Below the pieces are notes generated by a model that worked only from the letters and a program-made list of their open reading frames with translations, made no database searches and was not told where the DNA came from. From assembly GCA_043228905.1 (NCBI GenBank), contig JBHGNT010000007.1:1116001-1180000 (forward strand): a stretch of 64,000 nucleotides of DNA. The letters run 5' to 3'. Origin of the DNA: Azolla caroliniana. Taxonomy: Eukaryota; Polypodiophyta. Made by a program: the position numbers and the translations under genes. How positions within the stretch are numbered: the stretch's first letter is position 1; each line of letters begins with the position of its first letter. Positions 20,500 through 30,596 of this stretch are shown one piece after another.

Positions 20500-21002
20500 G
20501 ACGAGTGTTATGAGTCGTTTTGGATTGGGGACCCGGTTTGTCTGGATAACCGGGTCTGGATATTGACGATGGAAGTCTTCAAGAAGAGCATGAGCATTGG
20601 TCACATTCTCTATTGGTTCCCAAGTACGCTCGTTGGGATTATATCCTAGCCAATCGACCAAATAGTAGAGCTTGTTGCGAACAATCTTGGAATCAAGGAT
20701 GGCGGCAACCTCGTACTCTGGTCCACCTTCAAGTTCGATAGGGGTGGAGGTGGTTTGATATGACGTGGGATAGTGTTGTCCTGATAGGGTTCTAGAAGAG
20801 AACTATGAAATACCGGATGTATTCGTAGTTGCGGTGGTAGATCGAGATGAAAAACGACATCATTCATTTTCCCGATAATAGGGAAAGGACCTAATTGCTG
20901 ATAATCCAATTTGTTGCATGGGCGAGTAGTCTTGATGTGTCGTCGTAATAACCATACATGATCTCCAATGTTAAAACTGGATGGAAGTCGATGATGATCC
21001 AC
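20500..21002 (-). pseudogene. Chromodomain and integrase C-terminal barrel (chromovirus 2)
   Basis: 21002-20646 reads VWLLRRHIKTTRPCNKLDYQQLGPFPI and IHPVFHSSLLEPY, the GPF/Y-type barrel. In another frame about 20700-20540 gives a chromodomain (LYYLVDWLGYNPNERTWEP). A frameshift separates the two. Confidence 0.85.
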
Positions 21003-21099
21003 ATTATCCTTGTGTATTTGTTGAGCTTGTTGTAAATGAGTAGATAAATCCAGTTGTATCTTGCGTAGCTACTCCAAACGATCCTCTGCACAAGGATTT

Positions 21100-21900
21100 G
21101 TGGGTAACTCCAGAGTTTGGAATACACAACATCAGGGATGATAGCCTGTATAAGCATAAAATGGTGTAACATTAGTCTATGAGTGGACAGAGTTATTATA
21201 CGCAAATTCGGCGAAGTGGAGAATATCCGCCCAATCATCTTGGTGATAGCATAGGAAACACCGAAGATACTGTTCCAACGTTTGATTTGTTCATTCTGCT
21301 TGTGCGTCTGTTTGCGGGTGGTAACCGGAGGAGAGGTTACAAGTGACCTTGAGCATTTTGAAGAGGTGCTTCCAGAATTTCGAGACGAACTGAGGTCCAC
21401 GGTCACTGATGATACTATCGGGGACACCATGATGCTGACATACCTCACACATGACAGTTTCGGCGGTTTTTTCACTAGTGATTTCCTTAGTACATGGCAA
21501 GAAATGGGTCATCTTCGTATATCGATCTACTACTGTTAAGATCGCATCGAATCCCTTAGAAACTGGAAGATCTGTGATGAAATCTAGAGCAATTGATTGC
21601 CACGGCTTGCTTGGAATTGGTAATGGTTCCAATAAACCATATGGATAATGTCTTGGCATCTTTGCTTTGCAACATGTATCACATGTCCGAACATAATCTT
21701 CGACAAGTCGGCGCATATGGGGCCACCAGAATGATCATTGTACTAAATCTAATGTTTTAGTACTACCAAAATGCCCAATTGTATATGTGTCATGACAATT
21801 TTGGACTACTCGAAAGCGACAAGAACCATTAGGAACATACAAGAGCCTCTTAAAGAATAGTAATCCATCATGACATTCGAATTGTCGATAATCCGTACCT
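21100..21900 (-). pseudogene. Ty3 integrase core (chromovirus 2)
   Basis: 21716-21291 contains the CDTCCKAK half of the zinc finger, LDFITDLPVSKGFD (first Asp), IISDRGPQFVSKFW (second Asp) and HPQTDAQAE, so the catalytic Glu is kept here. The next codon is TGA where relatives have Arg. Downstream parts continue in shifted frames to about 21100, and the HH half of the finger lies near 21800. Confidence 0.87.
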
Positions 21901-22199
21901 GGTTGTTGCGACTATGAACAAGATGCCCGAGAGGGGTCAATTTGTGCTAGAATGGCTTGAGCGAAAGCATCTGTCTTCAAGTCCTCACGTGTGGTATCGA
22001 TAATGTGGGAATCCAATGGCATATTGAAAACCCGTGTTGCTGGCAGTCATGCCGGTCCCAGGATCACTTGCTTTTGGTTATTGAATGCTGGCTCACCGGG
22101 ATGCGGTGCTAGATACGAGCACCACGATAATGCATCTGCCTTTCCTTGCTGCTTTCTAGGATGATATGTAATTTTGAAGTCGAAGCGAGTGAGGAATTG

Positions 22200-23455
22200 G
22201 GCCCACCGAGCTTGACGTCGATTTAATACACAAGCATTTTGGAAGTAGGCAAGATTTTGTGATCACTGAATACGGTGACTTGATGAGAAGACCCCTCTAG
22301 AAAATACCTCCATTTCATAAAAGATTCCACTCCTGCTAATAGCTCTCTATCGTGAATTTCATAGTTGATTTCGGTGGCGTTAAACTTGCGTGAGTGGAAA
22401 ACCACAGGATGTAGTTTTTCATCATCGCCTTGTTGTGAAAGAATGCTACCCAAGGCGAAATCCGACGCGCCTGCCTCAATGATGAATGGTTTTGCCAGAT
22501 CAACATGAGCTAGAATAGGAGCTGATGTAAATGCCTTCTTAAGACTCTCAAGAGCCATGTCCGCTTCTTTAGACCAAACAAACGACTCCCCCTTCTTGGT
22601 AAGCTATGTGAGAGGCAGAATAAGCTTTGAGTAATCCTGTATAAACTTGTAGTAGAAATTCGCAAAGCCTAAAAAGCATTGCACATTTCACAACGAACGT
22701 GGGGTCTCCCACTCTACCACAGTTTTGACCTTAGTAGGATCCATAAAGATGCCTTCCGAGGAGATGACATAGCCCAAAAATTCCACCTGGTTGCACTCGA
22801 AGCTACATTTTTCTAGTTGTGCATAAAGACCATGTTCTCGAAGCCGTTTTAGTACTAACAGTACATGAGAATCATGCTCTTCTTGGGTCTTAAAATAAAC
22901 CAGTAGATCATCCAAACAGATGACCAAACGAACATCCAAGAGATCTCAGAATATATCATATGCCATGTGTTGGAAGATTGTTGGTGCATTAGTGAGACTG
23001 GATGGCATGACTGTATACTCGAAGTGTCCATATCTGGTGCGGAACACGGTCTTCCATTCATCTCCTGGTCGGATCTGTACGAGGTTATATCCTCCTTGTA
23101 AGTCGATCTTTGTGAAGAACCTTGCACCATTGATCCGTTCTAAAAGACTTGAGATAAGGGGAAGTGCATACCTATTCCTAATGGTGACCTTATTCAAGTC
23201 GTGGTAGTCTACAACGGGACGAAGTGATCCATCCTTTTTCTTGACGAAGAAAATGGGTGCGCCGATTAGAGATTTTGAATGTCGAATGAAATCGTTTGCC
23301 AAATTCTCCTTTATATAGGCTCGAAGAACTTCTAGCTCGGTTCGTGACAAATTGTAGATCGGTCCCCATGGGGGCTCTTTTCCCGGTTGTAAATTGATGG
23401 GGCAATCATACGGTCGGTGGTGAGGAAGCGTATTGTCTTGTACCTTATCGAACAC
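22200..23455 (-). pseudogene. Ty3 reverse transcriptase-RNase H (chromovirus 2)
   Basis: 23455-22946 reads IKENLANDFIRHSKSLIGAPIFFVKKKDGSLRPVVDYHDLNKVTIRNRYALPLI and FTKIDLQGGYN (first catalytic Asp). 22939-22688 reads VICLDDLLVYF (second and third Asp; CLDD instead of YLDD) and CNQVEFLGYVISSEG. 22558-22223 is the RNase H start (FIIEAGASDFALGSILSQ), with Ala in place of the usual Asp. Several stops and shifts separate the segments. Confidence 0.9.
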
Positions 23456-23690
23456 ATTGGCATACTAACGATACTTCTCTAGAGATTTCGAATGTTGAAT
23501 GAAACCGTTTGCCAAATTCTCCTCTATATAGGCTCGAATGACTTCTAGCTCGGTTTGTGACAAATTGTAGATCGGTCCCCATGGGGGCTCTTTTCTTGGT
23601 TGTAAATCAATGGGGCAATCATATGGTCAGTGGTGAGGAAGCGTATTGGCTTGTACCTTATCGAACACATCAGCATACTAACGATACTTC
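23262..23690 (-). repeat. 213-bp tandem duplication at the RT N-terminus
   Basis: GGTCCCCATGGGGGCTC occurs at 23361 and 23574. About 200 bp around each copy match closely, both covering the stretch before the RT core. The duplication puts a second, partial RT N-terminus upstream of the real one. Confidence 0.85.
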
Positions 23691-23740
23691 TCTGGAAGTT
23701 GAATTGTGGATTCCTCTTTAGTAGTGTTGGAAGGCTTTAC

Positions 23741-24256
23741 TCATACCGCGAAGACAAACATTGCTTCTGTGCGTCCTTCCTCACGCAATTGTTGTAGCGA
23801 AATGGTTGCAATCTTATGAGTAGATCCTCTGATTTGTCGATACCGGATTTCTCTTGTTCTCCAATATATGTCTAGGTTATGTAATTCGAACCACAGTAAC
23901 CCCAAGACAATTAGATGATTTGGACTACTAATTATATTAAATGATACTACACACACCAAGTTATCTAGGACAACTTGAATCGGCTTTGACTCCTCTACGA
24001 TTTTTCCAGAAGCAATGCAATGACCATCAATAACTACTACAAATGCTAGGCAAGAAAGTTTTCTTAGAGATATCTGATGAGCTTGGGCAAAATTCTTATC
24101 CATGAAGCAAGAGTTGGCTCCGGAATCTAATAGTGCTAAGACATGTATTGGTGGAGTACTTTTAGTACTAACCATTACTTGAGCTAAGAACACATTCCTA
24201 ACTTGCTTAGAGGAAATGGAACCACTAATGGGCTGCACAGATCTAGAGTTGTCCAA
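23741..24256 (-). pseudogene. Ty3 aspartic protease (chromovirus 2)
   Basis: LALLDSGANSCFMDKNFA is an intact catalytic motif and LIVLGLLWFELHNLDI the flap-proximal I-x-LG motif. It cleaves the element's polyprotein in active relatives. It is the nearest relative of the relic at 7071-7508. Confidence 0.88.
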
Positions 24257-24432
24257 CCAAACAGCTCCTATTTTGGCCAGACTTAATCGTTTAACTCTTC
24301 TTCTAGTTGACTGAGGATTTCAAATTTGTTTGAAAGGCTTGGGCTATTAAGACTATCGGACACACCTAGAGAAATAGACTCAGGTTTAGTACTATTAGTA
24401 CTAGCGGTTATTTCTTTTACCTACCTTCTTGG

Positions 24433-25400
24433 CTAATGGGGGCAGTTCATTGCAGTATGCCCCGATCCACTGCAATAAAGACATAATCGATTTGGCCGGC
24501 ATCGCTGCTTTTCTTCTTCCGTTAGTGGTCCACGACAACATATTGTGTCAATTTCCATTGGAGTCGGAGTATTTGTTGGAGATGTATTAAATGACTCCCT
24601 TGGGAAAGGCTTTGCTACAATTGAAGCGTAGGTGGGCTCCGATCTTGCCCTCGGCATTTGAAACTGACGTTCCAAACGTCATTCGAAGAGGCGGTTATCG
24701 CATCGTACTACGCGAGTGATTGCTTTTGTCAATGTCTTTGGTTCTTCGGGGAAGGTCAAGAGTAAATCCTTGGCATCGTTACGTAGGCCATAACGAAATT
24801 GCTCCATTAATGATTTTTCAACCCAGGGGATATCGGAGGCGAGTAGACGGAAATCTGTAGCGTATGTAGAGGTTGGACGATCACCTTGACGTAATCGTCG
24901 GATTTTGTTGATTGTTGTCCTGATGCTATCAGTATCTTCAAAACATTCTTTAAACTCACTTATAAACTCTTCAAATTTGTTTCGCAATGGAGATTCCTTT
25001 TCTAACAATGGATCGAACAATGCCAAAGCCAAGCCACTTAACAACGTGCCTACTAGACCCACTCGTGCTGCATCAGTGGGACATCGGGAATGATGCATTT
25101 GAATGACTAATCGTATCTGATTAAGGAATCCTCTAAACTGTGATCGCATTCAATCAAATTTCATAAGGCCGATCTTGGGTTCTTTATGAATCCCTTGTGT
25201 ACTTGGTCCTTGTTGTTGCAACGCTACAATGGTTGCTTCGAGCTGTTGCACACATAACGTTACTTCCCCATGTTGTTGTTGCGTTTGTTGCTTTTCTAAG
25301 GAGATTTGTTGAAGATCCCCCAAGCGTCGTTGATTTTCTTGTTCCAATGCGAGAAACTTCTCTTTCAAGCATTGCAACTCCGAGAAAACAGATTGATATT
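24433..25400 (-). pseudogene. Ty3 gag (chromovirus 2)
   Basis: Three segments in one order. 25377-25150 is a Gln-rich coiled coil (LEQENQRRLGDLQQ). 25149-24679 is the capsid (FRGFLNQIRLVIQMH...FEEFISEFKECFED, RQGDRPTSTYATDFRLL). 24675-24433 ends with an intact CCHC knuckle, CLYCSGSGHTAMNC. The segments are separated by single TGA codons, one of them at a position where the sister at about 8640 has CGA. Confidence 0.88.
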
Positions 25401-25492
25401 CTTGAGCTCGAAAAGAGGAATAAGAGATTAGTATGAAGGGAGGGAGAAGTAAGAAGATAAAAGGAAGAGGAGGAATGAAAATCAGTTCAAAA

Positions 25493-25680
25493 TCTCAGGA
25501 ATAGTACTGAGACAGAAATGAGATTAGTACTAAGAGATGAAGATTAGTACTAAGAGGAAAAGAGGGTGTAGAACACTCGCGAGAGAGAGAGAGAGAGAGA
25601 GAGAATGATGATGACAAAATATATATTATGTAGAAACAATATACAAGGATAGCTAGGAGGCTTAAGACTGGAGTTGAACT
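25493..25680 (-). repeat. Truncated 5' LTR of chromovirus 2
   Basis: Matches the first 190 bp or so of 20053-20481. The outer TG is mutated (TCTCAGGAATAG). The sequence breaks off at GTTGAAC and unrelated DNA begins at 25681. Confidence 0.75.
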
Positions 25681-26340
25681 GTCACCCTCCAACATATTCT
25701 TCGAGTAGACATGTTTTGAACTCCTCCTAGTTATGGCTATCCTCTTGAAAATTTGAGGATCTTCGCACAGAGACTTGGCATTACCATCTTTTATAAGCAT
25801 CTCGACTTCATAAGCCTCCAAGTAGCAAGAGAGATCATTTCAGTTAAACTGATCGCATGTCCCACCACTATTATCCAGCTCAGTCATGTTATCTCTTTTC
25901 TACATCATCCAGACCATTGTCACGAAGTCTTCGCCTTGCATATTTCCCCTCATTGCATCTCTTTCAATTCAGGTTCACCAAATATGTCGCGTAAACATGT
26001 ACATGCATTTGCAACTTGAGCAGGATCTCAAGTGGACTTGGACCAGAGAGAGCATGCTACCTTGAGATAAGATTTCTCTCGTCCTTCCCGTCAAGTATGA
26101 CTCCATGCACATTAACACAATCCTTAGTTTTAGTTGGCCTTCACAAGGTGGCCCAATCATGAGTTGCAGGCGTGATGTCCATTGAGGGATGAACACACCA
26201 ATCTGTATTCGGCACCCATTGGCATTTCAACATTTTCTTTAGGCCACGATATGTTTGACGTCGTTGTCCAACATGCACATGCCATAGCACAATGTATGAC
26301 AAGTACTTAACAATAAGTGTCGACACCAAAAACACTTACT
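25681..26340 (-). other. Unrecognised, possibly a gene fragment
   Basis: Minus-strand pieces such as CQWVPNTDWCVHPSMDITPATHDWATL and, in other frames, a stretch near 26110-26030 with DGKDERNLIS have the feel of decayed protein-coding sequence, but stops are frequent and I cannot name a family. No LTR ends or poly-A are visible. Confidence 0.3.
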
Positions 26341-26633
26341 AAAGCCAAAGACCATCACCTTGACGTCGTGCCTCTATCCCCTCTAAAGCCAAACATAACT
26401 TGGCAACCATTCAAAACAAGGGGGGTTATCGTACACTATAGACATTTGTGGAACCTATGGAGCGTTAGAATGGGAATAAAACATTAGGGAAAGTTACGAA
26501 ATGCCATTACTATTAGGTTCATATAAGTTTTTTATTAGTGATGGACATGTATCAAAAGTTCTTTGGGGAGTATTTTCATCTAACATATAGACATCAATTA
26601 TAAAATACATTTCTTTTCCTTACATTCCTATAC

Positions 26634-26745
26634 TACCTTGATTACATATTTTTCCTAGTACTCTTGTTCTGCCTTGAATGCATTTTTGTCCTTGTACTCG
26701 TCCTACCTTGAATGCATTCTTTTCCTTGTACTCTTGTCCTACCTT
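26634..26745. repeat. Minisatellite, ~35-bp unit x3
   Basis: Units start CCTTGATTACAT, CCTTGAATGCAT, CCTTGAATGCAT and then a partial CCTTGCC, each followed by TTTTCCTxGTACTC-like sequence. Confidence 0.8.
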
Positions 26746-26869
26746 GCCAAGTCTTGCTTTGGGTTTATAAATAGGTTCTCTCGCTGCTTTGCCTATTCTT
26801 CCTACTTTGTTCCTACCTAGATACCAAAGCATGCTTGGGTTTGGACGGGAGATGGATGCCTTATACAAA

Positions 26870-27527
26870 TGTCATTGAATGAAATGATTTATTCACATGA
26901 TACATTTGATTATGAATGAGATGTAAATCATGTGTGGAGCTTCATTCAACGTGATGTAAATGAAGTACACAATTTGACATTATTGGTTTAGTGATGCAAA
27001 TTAATATAAGCATGTTTGAAATTACCATAACTTTAGTGCAAATGCTACGTGCCTTGAAGACCTTGTCTTAACCATAAAGTCTACAAGAACTTTAATTAAA
27101 ATATATAATTTAGGTATAGGTGCAAGAACCAAAAGGCTACGTCAAGATATTATATGTTTTGCCATTTGTGATTACAATTTACAAGTAGCATGTGAGACAA
27201 TACCCTTCTATAAGTCAAAAGAAACATTTATATGACCACCAAATCATTGAATTTCTAGTGCTTCTTATGAATGACAACCGAGGGGTGTTTGTATTTACAT
27301 AAATCATGGTATAAGAATCAATTTAGAATGTCCTCATGGTAGTCCCCACATTTTATTATTGGATATATTTTATGAGTTTTCACTTAGGTTCTAAAAAAGA
27401 CACATAAATTTCAAAGTTCCATTATAAATACATTTTGATATCAAAACTAGCTTTTTAAGGTTATTGGAAAGAACTTTTTGCTTATGATTTGTCCCCATTG
27501 GAACTTAACAATAGTTATGGGGCCACT
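26870..27527. other. AT-rich spacer, nothing recognised
   Basis: No supported coding region, transposon end or tandem repeat. Confidence 0.5.
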
Positions 27528-28053
27528 TTTGCTCAAACCGAACTGAACCTTAAGGCACAGTTTAATCATTTATCGGTTCCAATATAATTAAACGGTTTGA
27601 TTTCGTACAATTATTATTAAACGGTCTGGTTTTAGATCGGTTTGGTTCTAAAACTCGGGTTTATCAGTTTATAGGTTTAAGTGGTTCAATTTAATGGTCT
27701 ATTGGTTTTTTGTGTAACTTTTTTTTATTTCCTTAATCGTTTATTAATTTAATGGTTTTAATTAAATTTTTATCGTTTATTTATTTAATTAATTTAACTT
27801 AAATGCTTATTTAATTTAATGTATTATTTAATTTTTAATTAATTTGACGTAATTGATTAGGTTTCATTTTTTATTAAATGGTTCAGTTTGGTTTTAACTT
27901 TTCCCTAAATGGATTGGATTCAAATGGTTTGGTTTACCTTTTCCTTAAACAATTTAGTTTGGTGGCTCGAGCATCTATAAACGATTTGGTTTGGTTTTTA
28001 TTTTCTATAAATAGCTCAGTTTTGTTTCAAGACAAAGAAACTGAACCGAACAA
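27528..28053. repeat. GGTTT/AACC-rich degenerate repeat
   Basis: Starts AACCGAACTGAACC, ends AACTGAACCGAAC. The interior alternates GGTTTGGTT-type units with AT-rich TTTAATTAATT stretches. Related in composition to 5655-5800. Confidence 0.5.
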
Positions 28054-29512
28054 GGTCCACAACTACTTGACACCATGGTATGTTTTAACAATTTTTAATG
28101 TGAGACCTTCCCTTTTTTTATGCATATAATTTCGTGAGCATGCACTTTGTAGTGTGACGGTATGAAATAATTGCATCCAATATGGGTGTGGCAGCACCAC
28201 ATTGTTCTACTTGCTCATGTTTTCATGTGTAGACTTAAGAGTTTTGGATGATGATGGATGACATGAGATTGCTAGATTAATGGCATGCATGTACTATTAA
28301 TGATCATTTACTTGTGATACTTCTATGTTTAGATAGATAAGTATGCATATATACATATACACACATATTTATGTGTGTGTACACATACATACGGACATAT
28401 ACATACACACATAGAGGCCCATGCATATATTGTAGTTTGTCCTAAGATTGCTAACATATATGTATGAAAAGAACGAATTATTTGACATGCAATCCATTTC
28501 TGGATGTTTGTACAAGAAAGTACGTACACAACTGTTATGGGCTTTGCATTTTGGTCGTATCCAAGTTTTAATGTAGAGTTCATCAATAATTGGGGGTGCA
28601 GGTTTTAGATCCATCTTGTGCTCAATTCTTGGAGAGACAACATCCTTTCTCTTTTCTTCTTTCCATATAAATTCTCATCTCAATTTTAATATTACATATT
28701 GTTCCACTAACCAATCTTGTTTTGTTATGTAAATAATTCTCAAAATTCAAAAAGTATATTAACAATATGTCTGTTCATCACTATGCCGCAATGAGTTTCA
28801 CAGTTATTAACTATATAGATCCAATCAACATTTTGAACTGATTTGACATTGAAAAGCTTAATGAGAAACTAGAATCGTACGTATGCTTACTTTTTTGGGT
28901 AGTACCAAGATTCCCCCCTATCGATACTCGACTCAAAAAATAAGACTTCCCTTCTACAACTTCATTTTCGAACCTCATACTTTGATATGGTCCATATCTT
29001 CCCTTCATGTCAACTTGTTTTGCTACATAGACTAGGAAAGATGCAATGCTATAAGGAACTTTAACAAACAATTTATAGAGCAAAATTCATATACTGTTTG
29101 AAGCATGGAGGCTATGTAATTCTACAAAGCTATATTGGTTCTAGACCTTTTTTAAATCTATGTATAGTATTTCGGTGGATCGTTCTAAATGTATGGTGGG
29201 ATTAAGAACATGTGGCTCTAGTGTGCACAGACTTGCAACCACACATGTACAAAAACAAGACACGCAAAAAATCTTGCTATTGGATGACGAAGGGTTCCTA
29301 GTAGCAATGGAATCTATCATGTTTTTCGTTAAATGCCCCACATCCAACCTCATCTAATATACATAATATGGAATGCATATGTCGAACTTTATCATTATTT
29401 TCTTGCTTTTAAATAATCCCTCAGTTCCTTTTCCTTTTTTGTCAGCTACCTTGGAACTAAGGTTCATTCAAGAGTATGCTGACCCAATTCACACTCGATT
29501 CACTCCATACAC
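28054..29512. other. Gene-free spacer
   Basis: Contains a short TA/CA-rich microsatellite at about 28338-28410; otherwise nothing supported. Confidence 0.5.
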
Positions 29513-29660
29513 ACAACATTGTGATTCTTTATAAGGTTCCTTCGACCGTTTGATGACCACATCTCGAATGATTGCACAACATTGTGACTCTTTCTAAGGT
29601 TCCTCTGATGTCCTGTGACACCAAATCTTTGAGGATTTCATAACATTGTGACTCTTTTCT
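29513..29660. repeat. Degenerate ~64-bp tandem repeat
   Basis: ACAACATTGTGAYTCTTT recurs at 29513, 29576 and 29640, each followed by a diverged AAGGTTCCT-type block. Confidence 0.65.
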
Positions 29661-29864
29661 TTATCCTTAAAGGACGACATCATAGATCCTAGAGACGTCA
29701 AGTAAGACTTGTTTTATCTACAACAAGTGTAGTGAACATCAAGCCATTATATATATCCTCAAGCCTGTTAATGACTACCAACCTAACAGCACAAGGCGAG
29801 TTGATTTCCAAACATATTTATTGTACTATATACATTCTCCGTAATTTACCAATTGAGTGACTAT

Positions 29865-30025
29865 GATCTCTCGGGATTGAACACGTGACTTCATGATCTT
29901 CTTCGGGACAACCTTACCCAAGTAAGCCATCTTGGGGCCCCTCGATATGTATGGGTTTGAACACATGACTTCATGGTCTTTGCCGGACAACCTTACCAAC
30001 AATATAAGCTACACCCATCCTGGGG
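29865..30025 (-). repeat. Tandem tRNA-like units
   Basis: Two diverged copies of about 80 bp. Minus strand, copy at 29928-29872: GGCTTACTTGGGTAAGG then GTGTTCAATCCCG, starts about 44 nt apart; the second copy (about 30010-29953) is similar with TGTGTTCAAACCC. Both end near GGGGCCC. Probably a tRNA-derived SINE-like repeat. Confidence 0.45.
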
Positions 30026-30297
30026 CCCATCCCATCATATTTGCTTCCTTCATTATTAACTTTTTCAATCCCATATTTTGTTATTTATTAAACTTTTGAT
30101 GAGTTTATATAATCATTGGAATTCCTTTCTCTCAATCCCTTTCTCTTTCTCTCATATTATCATTAAATTATCCATTGGCATTGTAACCCACATACAATTA
30201 CAATTTCTCCCTCTTTGTCAATCCATTTTGATCCAAATTAATGGCCATACCATATCTATAGAATTGGGGCCTAATATAATATCACCGACTAATCCAT

Positions 30298-30306
30298 TAT
30301 AAATAG
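30298..30306 (+). promoter_or_regulatory. TATA box of the OVATE gene
   Basis: TATAAATAG, 299 bp before the start codon. It implies a 5' leader of roughly 260-270 nt that includes a TA/GTAT microsatellite at 30430-30461. Confidence 0.55.
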
Positions 30307-30596
30307 GGGGTCAACCTTTTGGCCCCCATTGGATGAATATATAAGAGTCATGGATCAACAAGTTACACATTTTTAAGTCCTTTACTCAAAGCCTAATTGA
30401 TCCATTAATTTGGGGCTGCCACTTGCATCTATATATATATATATATGTATGTATGTATGTATTCAGACTGAGATTATTGAATAATAATCAATTAAGCTAC
30501 ATACTCAGATTCATCAACAATTTCAATTCATAGGACACCCTAAGCATACACAATTAATTTATATACATATATCTATTAGCTAATTGAAATTTTTGG

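Larger units (their letters stand above)
20053..25680 (-). mobile_element. Ty3 chromovirus 2 (minus strand)
   Basis: 3' LTR at 20053-20481, polypurine tract (AAAGGGGGGATAG) beside it, then from right to left gag, protease, RT-RNase H, integrase and chromodomain. The 5' LTR is truncated (25493-25680). LTR sequence, gag and integrase show it is a relative of chromovirus 1 and of the relic at 7071-8744. Many stops and shifts are present, so it is inactive. I found no clear primer-binding site next to 25493. Confidence 0.88.
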
